A stretch of DNA of 64,000 nucleotides, taken from NCBI RefSeq assembly GCF_019145435.1, contig NZ_JAHSTS010000001.1:2680001-2744000 (forward strand). Direction: 5' to 3'. Position numbers and translations under genes: made by a program. Below are positions 40,081-50,402 of this stretch, in pieces. A model generated the notes under the pieces. The model was not told the origin of the DNA. It ran no database searches and saw nothing but the letters and a program-made list of their open reading frames with translations. The stretch is from Pseudomonas ekonensis (GTDB taxonomy: Bacteria > Pseudomonadota > Gammaproteobacteria > Pseudomonadales > Pseudomonadaceae). The first letter of the stretch is position 1; every line of letters begins with the position of its first letter.

Positions 40081-41384
40081 GCGCCCTTCTTGGCCTTGTC
40101 GCCGGCGGCCGCATCAGGCGCGCCGGCCGCGGACTTGCCCTGCAGGTGGCCGGTGGGGGTGGCCGGCACGTCCTGGCTGTCGTTGACCACTTCCACCTCG
40201 CTGCCCTCCTTCAGACGGTCGGTGCCTTCCAGCACGACGCGGTCGCCGGGCGCCAACCCTTCGGTGACCACGGTGTTGTCGCCGTCGCTGGCGCCGATCT
40301 TCAACTGACGCAGGGTGACCTTCTTGTCACCGTCCATCGCGTAGACGAAGGTGCCGTTGGTGCCGAACTGGATCGCCGCCGACGGGGCCAGCAGCACGCC
40401 CTTGAGGGTATCGGCCAGCAGGTGGACGTTGACGAACTGGTTGGGGAACAGCGACTGGTCGCGGTTGTCGTAGCGCGCCTTGAACTTCAGGGTGCCGGTG
40501 GCCACGTCGATCTGGTTGTCCAGGCTCTGCAGCACGCCGGTGGCCTGCAGGCGGGTGTCGCCGCGGTCCCAGGCCTCGGCCGGCAGCCTGGCGCCGCTGC
40601 GGTAGCGGGCGAGCACGGTGTCGAGGCTGTTTTCCGGCAAGGTGAAGGCGACGCTGATCGGTTGGGTCTGGGTGATCACCGCCAGGGCCGTGGTGTCGTT
40701 GGCCGCCACCAGGTTGCCGACATCGAGCTGACGCAGGCCGACGCGGCCGGCGATCGGCGCGCGGATCTTGGTGAACTCAAGATTGAGCTTGGCGTCGTTG
40801 ACCGCCGCCTGGTTGGTCTTGACCGTGCCCAGGTACTGGCCGACCAGCGCTTCGGCGGTGTCCAGGGTCTGCTTGGCGATGCTGTCTTCCTTGTACAGGC
40901 CGCGGTAGCGCTCGACATCGACCTGGGCGTTCTTGAGTTGCGCCTGGTTCTGCAGCAGGGTGCCCTCGGCCTGGAGCAAGGCGTTCTGGTACGGGCGCGG
41001 GTCGATTTCCGCCAGCAGGTCGCCGGCCTTGACCATCTGGCCCTCTTCGAACCAGATCTTCACCACTTCGCCGCCGACCCGGCTGCGCACATTGATGGTG
41101 TTGAGCGCGGTCACCGTGCCGAGCGCCTTGTAGTACAGCGGGAAATCCCCCTTGACCACCGGCGCGACACGCACCGGCACCGGCCCCGAGCCGCCGCCGA
41201 ACCCCGGACGCATCATCCCCGAACGGCCGGTGTGGCCGGCCTGGGCCTTCTCGCCGCCCTCCTTGTGGGCGGTGCCGGCGGGCCAGAATTTCCAGCACAG
41301 GCCGGCGACGGCCACCAACACAAGCAGGCTGAGCAGCCAGCGACGGGAATGACGGGGGGACGATTGCATCGAGTGATTGACCAT
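40077..41384 (-). CDS. muxA: RND efflux periplasmic adaptor (MuxA/MdtA-like)
   Basis: A 435-residue membrane-fusion protein. An N-terminal membrane anchor (residues ~12-32, '[20 protein letters not shown]') is followed by a flexible Gly/Pro-rich stretch and a lipoyl/hairpin domain ('[51 protein letters not shown]'). Beta-barrel and membrane-proximal domains follow, with a low-complexity Ala/Gly/Lys tail. It bridges the RND subunits and OpmB. First gene of the operon; the promoter should lie in the ~130 bases up to the tpx terminator. Confidence 0.92.
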   Translation of the reverse strand: MVNHSMQSSPRHSRRWLLSLLVLVAVAGLCWKFWPAGTAHKEGGEKAQAGHTGRSGMMRPGFGGGSGPVPVRVAPVVKGDFPLYYKALGTVTALNTINVRSRVGGEVVKIWFEEGQMVKAGDLLAEIDPRPYQNALLQAEGTLLQNQAQLKNAQVDVERYRGLYKEDSIAKQTLDTAEALVGQYLGTVKTNQAAVNDAKLNLEFTKIRAPIAGRVGLRQLDVGNLVAANDTTALAVITQTQPISVAFTLPENSLDTVLARYRSGARLPAEAWDRGDTRLQATGVLQSLDNQIDVATGTLKFKARYDNRDQSLFPNQFVNVHLLADTLKGVLLAPSAAIQFGTNGTFVYAMDGDKKVTLRQLKIGASDGDNTVVTEGLAPGDRVVLEGTDRLKEGSEVEVVNDSQDVPATPTGHLQGKSAAGAPDAAAGDKAKKGA

Positions 41385-41512
41385 AGGGCGCGTGGGCTTC
41401 TGTTACGGGAGGCTGAACGATAAGCACTGGTGGGGATTAAGCAAAGCGGCTTTACCGGCAATTTACCTTCAACTTACGTTTCAAGGTGTGAGCCAAGAGA
41501 CTGATACACAAA

Positions 41513-41540
41513 TGAAAACGGCCTGGACAGGGCCAGGCCG
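41513..41540 (-). terminator. Rho-independent terminator of tpx
   Basis: CGGCCTGG (41519-41526) and CCAGGCCG (41533-41540) form a GC-rich 8-bp stem with a 6-base loop. Read on the minus strand the stem is followed by TTTTCATT. It begins about 20 bases after the tpx stop, so it ends the tpx transcript before the muxABC promoter. Confidence 0.85.
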
Positions 41541-41559
41541 TTAACAATTGTAAAAGCGC

Positions 41560-42060
41560 TTACTTCAGGGCATTCAGAGCGGCGTCGTAGTTCGGCTCTT
41601 CAGCGATTTCCTTGACCAGTTCGCTGTGCAGGACGGTGTCGTTCTCGTCCAGCACCACCACGGCACGGGCGGTCAGGCCCTTGAGCGGGCCGTCGGCGAT
41701 GGCCACGCCGTAGTTCTCGATGAACTCGGCGCCGCGCAGGGTCGACAGGTTCTGCACGTTGTCCAGGCCTTCGGCGCCGCAGAAGCGGGCCTGGGCGAAC
41801 GGCAGGTCGGCGGAGATGCACAGCACCACGGTGTTGGCCAGTTCGTTGGCCTTCTTGTTGAAGGTGCGCACGGAGGTGGCGCAGGTCGGGGTGTCGACGC
41901 TCGGGAAGATGTTCAGCACTTTGCGCTTGCCGGCGAAGCTGGCCAGGGTGACGTCGGACAGGTTGCCGGCGACCAGGGAAAAGGCCGGGGCCTTGGAGCC
42001 GGCTTGCGGCAACTGGCCGTTGACTTGAACCGGGTTGCCTTTGAGGGTGACTTGAGCCAT
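41560..42060 (-). CDS. tpx: Thiol peroxidase (Tpx, atypical 2-Cys peroxiredoxin)
   Basis: A 166-residue peroxiredoxin that reduces hydrogen and organic peroxides using thioredoxin. The peroxidatic cysteine is Cys60 in '[15 protein letters not shown]' and the resolving cysteine is Cys94 in 'ARFCGAEGL'. Start [15 protein letters not shown] at 42060 is the invariant family start; the longer upstream frame is not conserved. Length equals that of known Tpx proteins. It stands alone with its own terminator. Confidence 0.96.
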   Translation of the reverse strand: MAQVTLKGNPVQVNGQLPQAGSKAPAFSLVAGNLSDVTLASFAGKRKVLNIFPSVDTPTCATSVRTFNKKANELANTVVLCISADLPFAQARFCGAEGLDNVQNLSTLRGAEFIENYGVAIADGPLKGLTARAVVVLDENDTVLHSELVKEIAEEPNYDAALNALK

Positions 42061-42209
42061 GAACGGAATCCTTCTGAACGTTTTGAATGTTTTGTTGGAC
42101 AGCATGCAAGAGGCCGAAGTTAACCACGAAATGCGCCGCCGACCTATGCCCGGACTGAAATTGTCATGTTTCGGCACACAAAACTGGATACAACTGCCCC
42201 CGTTCATCC

Positions 42210-42293
42210 GTAGGAGCGAGCCTGCTCGCGATAACCGACCGCCACCGTCGCGGTGACTGATCCGGCGCCATGGCGAGCAGGCTCGCGCCTGCC
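42210..42293. repeat. REPIN: two inverted REP elements
   Basis: 'TAGGAGCGAGCCTGCTCGCG' (from 42211) and the inverse 'GGCGAGCAGGCTCGCGCCTG' (about 42272-42291) lie about 30 bases apart in the gap between tpx and the SRPBCC gene. Confidence 0.8.
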
Positions 42294-42296
42294 GGG

Positions 42297-42740
42297 CTAT
42301 CCCAGCAACCGCAGCATGTTGCGGTGCCGCGCCTCGAAGATCCGCCGCATGTAGCCGTTCACCAACAGCCGCTCGCTGAACGCGCCGCCGATGGCCGAGT
42401 AGGTCACCCGGTCGGTGTACAGCGTACCGCCCTCCCCCGGCGCCACCCGGTGCTCGTGGCGGAAGGCGCGCAACGGCCCCTTGAGCATTTCATCGACGAA
42501 GTGGCTGTCGCCGGCCTCGCGGATGGCCACCGTCCAGTCCGACGGGATCAGGTTGAACATCCAGTGGCGAAAGCGGAACTGCCGCCCGGCCTCGATCCGC
42601 AGGTCGTTAAGGTCGATGTCGCCCAGCGGCGCGATGCGTTCGGGGAAGATCTTCGGGAAATTGACGCCCTCCAGGCAGAAGTCCAGCACCTGCGTCGGGG
42701 TGCGGCCGGGAATCAGGGTGGTGAGTTCCAGAACGGGCAT
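42297..42740 (-). CDS. SRPBCC-family (START-like) protein
   Basis: A 147-residue protein with the SRPBCC ligand-binding fold pattern: '[36 protein letters not shown]', '[17 protein letters not shown]', '[19 protein letters not shown]' and '[14 protein letters not shown]', plus a C-terminal helix '[14 protein letters not shown]'. The last segment resembles cyclase/dehydrase (CoxG-like) proteins. Function is unknown; it may bind a small hydrophobic molecule. It is divergent from the YCII/DGPF gene, with 135 bases between starts. ATG 42740 is preferred to the upstream frame because the fold begins there. Confidence 0.8.
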   Translation of the reverse strand: MPVLELTTLIPGRTPTQVLDFCLEGVNFPKIFPERIAPLGDIDLNDLRIEAGRQFRFRHWMFNLIPSDWTVAIREAGDSHFVDEMLKGPLRAFRHEHRVAPGEGGTLYTDRVTYSAIGGAFSERLLVNGYMRRIFEARHRNMLRLLG

Positions 42741-42875
42741 GGCGGAGGGTTCCTTGGGTGGGCCGGCATTTGTCAAAACGCAGGCGGGCATCTTTTATTT
42801 AGCGACGTTGTCGATTCCGGCTCCCGGCGTTCGACTAAGTGGCAAATATCCCACCCCCCAGCGGAGATTCACACC

Positions 42876-43301
42876 ATGCGATTCATGATCATCGTCAAAG
42901 CCAGCCAGGACTCGGAAGCCGGCGTCATGCCCAGCGAAGAGCTGCTCACCGCCATGGGCAACTACAACGAGGAACTGGCCAAGGCCGGAATCCTGGTTTC
43001 GGCCGACGGCCTGCACCCCAGCAGCAAGGGCGCCCGGGTGCGTTTTTCGGGCGAGAAGCGCACGGTGATCGACGGCCCCTTCGCCGAAACCAAGGAACTG
43101 ATCGCCGGCTACTGGATCTGGGAGGTGAAATCCCGGGACGAAGCCATCGAATGGGTCAAGCGCTGCCCCAACCCGATGCCGGGCACCGACGCCGAAATCG
43201 AAATCCGCCAGGTGTTCAGCGCAGAGGACTTCGGCGCCGAGTTCACCCCCGAACTGCGCGAGCAGGAAGAGCGCATCCGCGAACAGGCGAAAAAGCACTG
43301 A
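42876..43301 (+). CDS. YCII-related protein with DGPF motif
   Basis: A 141-residue protein beginning MRFMIIVKASQDSEAG and carrying the DGPFAETKE motif that defines the YCII/DGPF ('PhnB-like') group. 'ELIAGYWIWEVKSRDEAIEWVKRCPNP' completes the ferredoxin-like fold. These proteins often accompany ECF sigma factors and SRPBCC proteins, which fits the divergent neighbour, but no sigma factor gene is present here. Biochemical role unknown. The gene lies behind AGCGGAGA. Confidence 0.88.
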   Translation: MRFMIIVKASQDSEAGVMPSEELLTAMGNYNEELAKAGILVSADGLHPSSKGARVRFSGEKRTVIDGPFAETKELIAGYWIWEVKSRDEAIEWVKRCPNPMPGTDAEIEIRQVFSAEDFGAEFTPELREQEERIREQAKKH

Positions 43302-43430
43302 AGACCTCGGGCAGGCAATGCCGTCGCCATCACCGGCAGACGGCTGCCCGCACGGGATTCGCGACGCCGCGACATCCCTGCGGGAACAGCCTGCCGGCGA
43401 CGGCGGAGCGTCAGCCGGCAGCGCGGCGTG

Positions 43431-44102
43431 TCATTTGGCCTTGAGCTTGAGGTAGGACTGGTGCATGTCCGCCGCCCAACCGTCGATGACCGCTTCCACG
43501 TCGTCGGCCTTCATCACCTGGGCGTCGTTCTCCAGCGGTTTGCCGGTGCCCTTGCGCACGACCTGGGCGACCACCTTGTTGTTGCCGCCGTCGAGGAACA
43601 CCGCCTCGGTGGCCAGGGTGGTTTCCTGGTCGCGGATGCCGCTGGCGGTGCTGACCGCAGCGGCCACCAGGGCGATCGGGATCACTTCATAGGGCTTGAG
43701 GCCTTCGGTCTTGCTGCTCACGGCGGTGATCGCCGCGCGCACCACGATCACGCCTGGGCCCGGGCCGTTGGCCAGCGGCAACGACTTGCCGATCTCACGC
43801 TTGAGCGCCTGATCGTAATAGCCGGTGATGCCGTTGAGGGTCTGCTGCGGAATCTTCGCCGTCGGCTGTGGCTTGGGGTACAGCTGGGTCGGTTCGACGT
43901 AGACGCTGCTGAACTTTTTGATGTCCAGCTTCGGATCGACCCAGCGCATCACCGTGGCGCCCGAAGGCGACTTGGCTTCCTTCAGCTGGCTGTAGTCCTT
44001 GAGGAAGCCGGAGTACTGATCCGGCTCGACGACTTTGCTGGAACACCCCGTCACGGCAAGCGCAGCGACGCACACGGTGCTCATCATCAATGCAAGCTTC
44101 AT
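43431..44102 (-). CDS. DUF3313 lipoprotein
   Basis: A 223-residue lipoprotein with signal MKLALMMSTVCVAALAVTGC, lipobox VTGC. The mature part has the DUF3313 pattern 'YSGFLKDYSQLKEAKSPSGATVMRWVDPKLDIKKFSSVYVEP', then 'VVRAAITAVSS' and 'VEAVIDGWAADMHQSYLKLK'. No function is established for the family. ATG 44102 places the signal peptide at the terminus; an upstream in-frame start adds 46 residues and is unlikely. The lipoprotein is probably anchored to the outer membrane (Ser at +2). Confidence 0.88.
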   Translation of the reverse strand: MKLALMMSTVCVAALAVTGCSSKVVEPDQYSGFLKDYSQLKEAKSPSGATVMRWVDPKLDIKKFSSVYVEPTQLYPKPQPTAKIPQQTLNGITGYYDQALKREIGKSLPLANGPGPGVIVVRAAITAVSSKTEGLKPYEVIPIALVAAAVSTASGIRDQETTLATEAVFLDGGNNKVVAQVVRKGTGKPLENDAQVMKADDVEAVIDGWAADMHQSYLKLKAK

Positions 44103-44258
44103 GTCTGTAACTCCTGTCAGAAGGCCGGAAAGTACTGCTTGAGGGAGAGTTACAGGTATAGCTAAAACCTCGGATTTTGCTGTCGAAATCCGCAACATTC
44201 GCCCAACGCCGACCTGTGCCGTGCAGCGGTGTGCGGGCAAACGCCCGCGCCGCAGGCA

Positions 44259-45233
44259 TCACCAGGACGACGTCGCCCCGCTCCTCAACGCCATCTCCCG
44301 ACGACTGTGGGCCTTCATCGCCTTGATCAGCGACACCGTCCCCACCAGCAGGATCGCCGCGCCGAACAGGAAGTCGATGTTGTACAGCTCGAAGTCCTTC
44401 ACCGGCCCCACCAGCACCGTGCGCACCACGGCGATGCCCACCAGGGTGGCGAGGAAGTCGATCCCCGGCTCGTCGCGGTAGAACACGTGCATCAGCGGCA
44501 GGCACAGGATCAGCAGGAGCAGCAGCACCACCACCTTGAACGACCCCTTGCGCTCGACGCTGAAGGCGCACTCGTGGGGGCCGTAGGCCTTGTAGTCTTC
44601 GTCGCGGATCATCGAGTTCTTCTCGTTGATGTACTCGACGCGGTTGTACTTCTGGATCGGCGTGAAGGTGTTGGACATCTCCATCTGCGTGGTGATGTTC
44701 TTGAAGCGCAGGTCGATGCGCTCGTTGCCCTTGAGGTAGTACAGCACCGGCTTGTAGCCGTAACGGTAAGTGTCGAAGGGAAACGCGGCGACCTGGCCCT
44801 GAACGCCGATGGGACGCGGCTCAAGCTCGGCGAAGGCGCTCTTGTCGGTCGCCGACAGGTTGCGGCTCAGGGGCTGCACCTTCACCTGTTCGAGGAAGAT
44901 CGGCGTCACGCCGTACGACCACTGCAGCGGCTCCAGGCGCAGGCGCAGTTCGTTGCGGCCCAGGTCGTAGCGGTTGAAGGTGCGTTCGGACACCACCACC
45001 GAACCGCTGAGCATGAACTCGCCGCGCAGGTTGTTGGTGATGCGCAGGGTCAACTGGTCCTTGCCCAGCAATGCCGCCTCGCCGGACGGCGGCGTGCCGC
45101 ACCAGGCCCGGCTGTCGCCGGCGCCGCCCAGCTGGCCGTCGCGGTTTTCGTTGAACACATAAAAGTAACTGGCCCACAGCGTCAGCATCAAAAGCAACGC
45201 GGTGAGGCCGAGGATTTTTTTGCCCGCAGCCAC
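44259..45233 (-). CDS. Membrane protein of unknown function (DUF4436-like)
   Basis: A 324-residue protein. Residues ~8-27 are a membrane segment; a periplasmic region of ~190 residues with beta-strand character follows ('LTLRITNNLRGEFMLSGSVVVSERTFNRYDL'). The C-terminal third has three to four membrane segments ('VVVLLLLLILCLPLMHVFY', 'LATLVGIAVVRTVLVG', 'FLFGAAILLVGTVSLI'). I do not recognise a function; the layout resembles DUF4436 but I am not sure. The start is GTG at 45233, supported by GGGAG eight bases upstream. No obvious partner gene. Confidence 0.65.
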   Translation of the reverse strand: MAAGKKILGLTALLLMLTLWASYFYVFNENRDGQLGGAGDSRAWCGTPPSGEAALLGKDQLTLRITNNLRGEFMLSGSVVVSERTFNRYDLGRNELRLRLEPLQWSYGVTPIFLEQVKVQPLSRNLSATDKSAFAELEPRPIGVQGQVAAFPFDTYRYGYKPVLYYLKGNERIDLRFKNITTQMEMSNTFTPIQKYNRVEYINEKNSMIRDEDYKAYGPHECAFSVERKGSFKVVVLLLLLILCLPLMHVFYRDEPGIDFLATLVGIAVVRTVLVGPVKDFELYNIDFLFGAAILLVGTVSLIKAMKAHSRREMALRSGATSSW

Positions 45234-45386
45234 AAACAGACTCCCTTCTTCGTTCCGTCGTCCAGCCGAAAACCCGCTGGCGCCAAGGACTCTACCAAAA
45301 GGCCATCACCGACCCAAGGAAAAATCCCCGATTGAAGGCAGTCCTAAGGGTTTCCCCTGTGCAGAAGCCGCAGTCGCTTGAAGCTT

Positions 45387-45421
45387 GCGGCTTGCGGCTT
45401 GCGGCTTGCGGCTCGCGGCTT
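45387..45421. repeat. Five tandem copies of a heptamer (GCGGCTT)
   Basis: Four GCGGCTT units and one GCGGCTC run in tandem, flanked by a C-run, in the 198-base gap upstream of the DUF934 gene's 3' end. The same heptamer in reverse occurs between muxB and muxC. The gap otherwise holds nothing recognisable. Confidence 0.8.
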
Positions 45422-45431
45422 GCCCCCCCCT

Positions 45432-45911
45432 TTACCGGCGCCGGAACAGCGGCCGCGGCTCGATGACCGAGCGGCCGTACTGCACGCTCATCCCGGCCAG
45501 GCCCTTGAGCGCGTCTTCGGCGGACTTGTCCTCGCGTACGGCGAAGCTGTCGAAGCCGCACTGGCGCATGTGGCTGAGCTGGTCGCGCAGCACGTCGCCG
45601 ATGGCCCGCAGCTCGCCGGCCCAGCCGAACCGGCTGCGCAGCAGGTACGCCTGGCTGTAGGCGCGGCCGTCGCGAAAGCTGGGGAAATCGAGGGCAATCA
45701 GCGGCAGCGAGGCCAGCCACGGGACAAGGCTTTCGACCTCGTCGTCCGGGCCCAGCCAAACCGCATGGGTGGAGGGCGACTCCAGCCAGTGGGCCAGCGG
45801 CAGGATCAACAGCCCCGCAGGCCGCGTGCCGGCCGGCTCGCGCACGAGCGTCCACGGGTCGTCCGCCACGATCCGCGCCCCGCCCTCTTCCAGCCGCAGC
45901 AGATTGTTCAT
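45432..45911 (-). CDS. DUF934 family protein, sulfite reductase partner
   Basis: A 159-residue DUF934 protein ('MNNLLRLEEGGARIVADDPWTLVRE', 'LIALDFPSFRDGRAYSQAYLLRSRFGWAGELRAIGDVLRDQLSHMRQCGFDSFAVRED'). DUF934 proteins are regularly encoded next to the siroheme sulfite reductase in proteobacteria and are thought to aid electron delivery or assembly, although the role is unproven. The ATG overlaps the stop of the reductase by four bases. This pairing is seen in P. aeruginosa for both PA1838/PA1837 and PA4130/PA4129. Confidence 0.88.
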   Translation of the reverse strand: MNNLLRLEEGGARIVADDPWTLVREPAGTRPAGLLILPLAHWLESPSTHAVWLGPDDEVESLVPWLASLPLIALDFPSFRDGRAYSQAYLLRSRFGWAGELRAIGDVLRDQLSHMRQCGFDSFAVREDKSAEDALKGLAGMSVQYGRSVIEPRPLFRRR

Positions 45912-47581
45912 GCCGTCGCCTCCAGCGCCTTGGGGTAGACCCGCTCCTTGAACGGCTCCAGGCCGATCCTCGCCAGCGTATCGACGAACAGTTCCTCGCT
46001 TTCGCGGTAGCGCACGAAGGTGCCGATGATCCGCTCGATCACCTGCGGCACTTCGGCGGCGCTGAACGCCGGCCCAATGACCTTGCCCAGCGCGCTGTGC
46101 TTGCCCTGGGCGCCGCCGAGGGTGATCTGGTACCACTCGCTGCCGTTCTTGTCGACGCCCAGGATCCCGATGTTGCCGATGTGGTGATGGCCGCAGGCGT
46201 TCATGCAGCCGGAGATGTTCAGGCTGATGTCGCCCAGGTCGTGCAGGTAGTCGAGGTCTTCGAAGCGGGCCTGGATCGCCTGGGCCACAGGGATCGACTT
46301 GGCGTTGGCCAGCGCGCAGAAGTCGCCGCCGGGGCAGGCGATGATGTCGGTGAGCAAGCCGACGTTGGCGCTGCCCAGCCCCCGCTCCCGCGCTTCGAGC
46401 CACAGGGCATGGAGCCCGGATTTGGGCACGTCCGGCAGGACGACGTTCTGCTCGTGGGCAATGCGGATCTCGCCGAAGCCGAAGCGCTCGGACCAGTCGG
46501 CCACCGCCAGCATCTGCTGGCCGGTGACGTCCCCCGGCGCGGCGGCCGCGCCCGGTTTGGTCGACAGCACCACGCTGGCGTAGCCCGGCACCTTGTGCGG
46601 CTGCACGTTGCGCGCGACCCAACGGGCGAACGCCGGGCTCTCGGCCAGGTGCGTGCCGAAGTCCAGGTCGGTGCCGGCCAGCGTCCGGTAGGCCGGCGGC
46701 ACGAAGGCGCTGGCGACCCTCTGGTACTCGGCGTCGGTCAGTTGCGCCGGGCCGTCCTTGAGGTGCTGCCATTCCGCCTCGACCTCTTTGGCGAACGCCT
46801 CGATGCCCAGCGCCTTGACCAGGATCTTGATCCGCGCCTTGTACTTGTTGTCGCGCCGGCCGTGGCGGTTGTAGACCCGCAGCACCGCCTCGACGTAGGA
46901 CAGCAGGTGCTGCCACGGCAAGCCGTCGCGGATCTGCAGGCCCAGGATCGGCGTGCGCCCCAACCCGCCGCCGACGATCACCCGCAGCAGCATCTGCCCG
47001 TCCCGGCCGGGGTAAAGGTACAGGCCGATGTCGTGCATCATGATCGCCGCGCGGTCCTGCCTGGCCGAGCAGATGGCGATCTTGAACTTGCGCGGCAGGA
47101 ACAGGAATTCCGGATTGATCGTCGACCACTGCCGCAGGATCTCGGCCAGCGGGCGCGGATCGATCAACTCGTCCGCCGCCACCCCGGCGAAGGCTTCGGT
47201 GGTGATGTTGCGCACGCAGTTGCCGGAGGTCTGGATCGCATGCATGTTGACCTGCGCCAGGCGTTCGAGGATGTCCGGCACTTCTTCCAGCCGGATCCAG
47301 TTGAACTGCATGTTCTGCCGGGTGGTGAAGTGGCCGTAGCCCCGGTCGTAGTCGCTGGCGATGCCGGCCAGGGTGCGCATCTGCCCGGCGCTCAAGGTGC
47401 CGTAGGGGATCGCCACCCGCAGCATGTACGCGTGCTTTTGCATATACAGGCCGTTCTGCAGGCGCAGCGGCAGGAACTCCTCTTCGCTCAACTCGCCGGC
47501 CAGGAACCGGGCGACCTGGTCGCGGAACTGCGCCACGCGCTCGAACACCAGCGCCCGGTCGTAATCGTCGTACTGATACAT
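45908..47581 (-). CDS. Siroheme sulfite/nitrite reductase (NirA/CysI type, PA4130-like)
   Basis: A 557-residue assimilatory reductase. It has two ferredoxin-like halves and the [4Fe-4S]-siroheme ligand cysteines in 'CPGGDFCALANAKS' and 'NISGCMNACGHHHIGNIGI'. Upstream 'HFTTRQNMQFNWI' and 'MHAIQTSGNCVRNITTE' match the substrate-binding arginine and lysine regions. It reduces sulfite to sulfide (six electrons) or nitrite to ammonia. Position beside the orphan cbb3 subunits matches PA4130 (named NirA in P. aeruginosa) rather than the biosynthetic CysI copy. ATG 47581 gives MYQYDDYDRALVFERV, the conserved start. Confidence 0.88.
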   Translation of the reverse strand: MYQYDDYDRALVFERVAQFRDQVARFLAGELSEEEFLPLRLQNGLYMQKHAYMLRVAIPYGTLSAGQMRTLAGIASDYDRGYGHFTTRQNMQFNWIRLEEVPDILERLAQVNMHAIQTSGNCVRNITTEAFAGVAADELIDPRPLAEILRQWSTINPEFLFLPRKFKIAICSARQDRAAIMMHDIGLYLYPGRDGQMLLRVIVGGGLGRTPILGLQIRDGLPWQHLLSYVEAVLRVYNRHGRRDNKYKARIKILVKALGIEAFAKEVEAEWQHLKDGPAQLTDAEYQRVASAFVPPAYRTLAGTDLDFGTHLAESPAFARWVARNVQPHKVPGYASVVLSTKPGAAAAPGDVTGQQMLAVADWSERFGFGEIRIAHEQNVVLPDVPKSGLHALWLEARERGLGSANVGLLTDIIACPGGDFCALANAKSIPVAQAIQARFEDLDYLHDLGDISLNISGCMNACGHHHIGNIGILGVDKNGSEWYQITLGGAQGKHSALGKVIGPAFSAAEVPQVIERIIGTFVRYRESEELFVDTLARIGLEPFKERVYPKALEATA

Positions 47582-47603
47582 CGGCTACCTCATCAGGGTT
47601 TTC

Positions 47604-47677
47604 TGTGGGAGCGGGTTGGTTCGCGAATGCGGTGTGTTAACTGACACACCGCATTCGCGAACCAACCCGCTCCCACA
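47604..47677. repeat. Perfect 34-bp inverted repeat (full REPIN)
   Basis: Arms 47604-47637 and 47644-47677 are exactly complementary over 34 bases, with a 6-base loop 'taactg'. Each arm starts with the REP head 'TGTGGGAGCGGGTTGGTTCG'. It lies 23 bases upstream of the reductase start and about 220 bases before the divergent ccoN gene. The rest of the 318-base gap shows no gene; an ANR box (TTGAT-N4-ATCAA) is not visible. Confidence 0.9.
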
Positions 47678-47899
47678 AATTTTCAGTGACTATGGCCGAA
47701 CGGCGCAGGCCGTTACAGATTCACCTGAAACCATAAAAACCGTATCAGAGCGCGGCAGATGGCCGCAGGCAGCCATGAAATCTGATCCGCACAAATGAAA
47801 GATTCCTGAGCCTGTTTTGTTTTCGGCAGGGTTCCTACAGTGCAGCCCATGCCGGGCCGGGTGGTCCGGCAAGCCTTTGCAACCGTGGATGAATCGACC

Positions 47900-49327
<1,428 letters not shown>

Positions 49328-49341
49328 GCAAGGAGCCGGCC

Positions 49342-49563
49342 ATGTTCGAGATGTTGCTGAATGGGCTGGGGGTGGTGTTTCTGTGGCTGTCGGTGGAGTA
49401 CTGCCTGCGCCACGAAACCGCCCAAAGCCTCGACGACGCCAGCCTCACGCCGTTCGCCGACGACCCGGAAGTGGCGCAGCGGGTGGAGCAGGCCACCGGC
49501 AAGACGGTGAAGGCCGTGGCGCCGGAGGAAGCCAGGCCGGGCTGGGTCAACATGGACATGTGA
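49342..49563 (+). CDS. ccoQ: CcoQ-like small cbb3 oxidase subunit
   Basis: A 73-residue protein with a single N-terminal hydrophobic segment ('MFEMLLNGLGVVFLWLSVEYCL') and an acidic, soluble tail. It starts 14 bases after ccoN behind AAGGAG. Size, position and layout fit a FixQ/CcoQ subunit that stabilises cbb3 oxidases, although sequence similarity is naturally low at this length. Confidence 0.75.
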   Translation: MFEMLLNGLGVVFLWLSVEYCLRHETAQSLDDASLTPFADDPEVAQRVEQATGKTVKAVAPEEARPGWVNMDM

Positions 49564-49570
49564 CCCCTAT

Positions 49571-49592
49571 GGGAGCGGGCCTGCCCGCTCCC
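49571..49592. repeat. REP-type hairpin after ccoQ
   Basis: GGGAGCGGG (49571-49579) and CCCGCTCCC (49584-49592) form a 9-bp stem with a 4-base loop, then 'acag'. It lies 8 bases after the ccoQ stop and may slow or end the transcript. Confidence 0.75.
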
Positions 49593-49708
49593 ACAGTTTG
49601 CGACGGAATGAGCGCTACAGTTGATTGGCGCTGGCATCCGCCGCCGAACCGCCGGAAACTCCCCCAAGGCCTGGCGCATCCGCACGGGCCACAGCCTGAG
49701 GACATCCA

Positions 49709-50401
49709 ATGCGCACCATCGGCCTGATCGGCGGCATGAGCTGGGAATCCAGCGCCGAATACTATCGCCTCATCAACCAGCAGGTCCGCGACCGGCTCGG
49801 GCCGCTGCGGTCGGCGCAGCTGCTGATGCACAGCGTGGATTTCGGCCCGGTCGAACAGGCCCAGCACGCCGGGCGCTGGGACGACGCGGCGGCGATCCTG
49901 GTGGATGCCGCGCGCCGGCTCGAAGCCGGCGGCGCCGAATGCGTGGTGCTGTGCACCAACACCATGCACAAGGTGGCCGAACCGATCCAGGCCGCCGTCG
50001 GCATTCCGTTCCTGCACATCGCCGAACCCGCCGCCCATGCGGCCCTGGAGATCGGCGCCAACACCGTCGGCCTGCTCGGCACGGCGTTCACCATGGAACA
50101 GGACTTCCTCAAGCAGCGGCTGCACGCCCAGGGCCTGAACGTGCTGGTGCCGGACGAGGCCGAACGCCGTGCGGTGCACCGGATCATCTACGACGAACTG
50201 TGCGTCGGCGTGATCAGCGAAACGTCACGGCAGGCCTATCAGCGGGTGATCGAATCCCTGACGGCCCGGGGCGCCCAGGCGATCATCCTCGGCTGCACGG
50301 AAATCGGCCTGCTGATCAAGCCCGAGCACAGCGCCCTGCCCCTGCTCGACACCACCGCGCTGCATGCGCAGGCGGCGGTGGCGTTCGCCCTGGACGACTG
50401 A
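49709..50401 (+). CDS. Aspartate/glutamate racemase family protein
   Basis: A 230-residue amino-acid racemase with the cofactor-independent two-cysteine mechanism. Cys82 lies in 'VVLCTNTMHKVA' and Cys196 in 'IILGCTEIGLLI', and the start MRTIGLIGGMSWESSAEYYRLIN is typical of YgeA-type broad-specificity racemases. It interconverts L- and D-forms of amino acids, probably aspartate, glutamate or homoserine-like substrates. GAGG precedes ATG 49709. It converges with the GNAT gene, whose stop follows by two bases. Confidence 0.9.
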   Translation: MRTIGLIGGMSWESSAEYYRLINQQVRDRLGPLRSAQLLMHSVDFGPVEQAQHAGRWDDAAAILVDAARRLEAGGAECVVLCTNTMHKVAEPIQAAVGIPFLHIAEPAAHAALEIGANTVGLLGTAFTMEQDFLKQRLHAQGLNVLVPDEAERRAVHRIIYDELCVGVISETSRQAYQRVIESLTARGAQAIILGCTEIGLLIKPEHSALPLLDTTALHAQAAVAFALDD

Positions 50402-50402
50402 G

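Noticed and set aside
47690..47899. ANR/Fnr box upstream of the ccoN-like gene
   Set aside because: No TTGAT-N4-ATCAA or close variant could be found in the interval.
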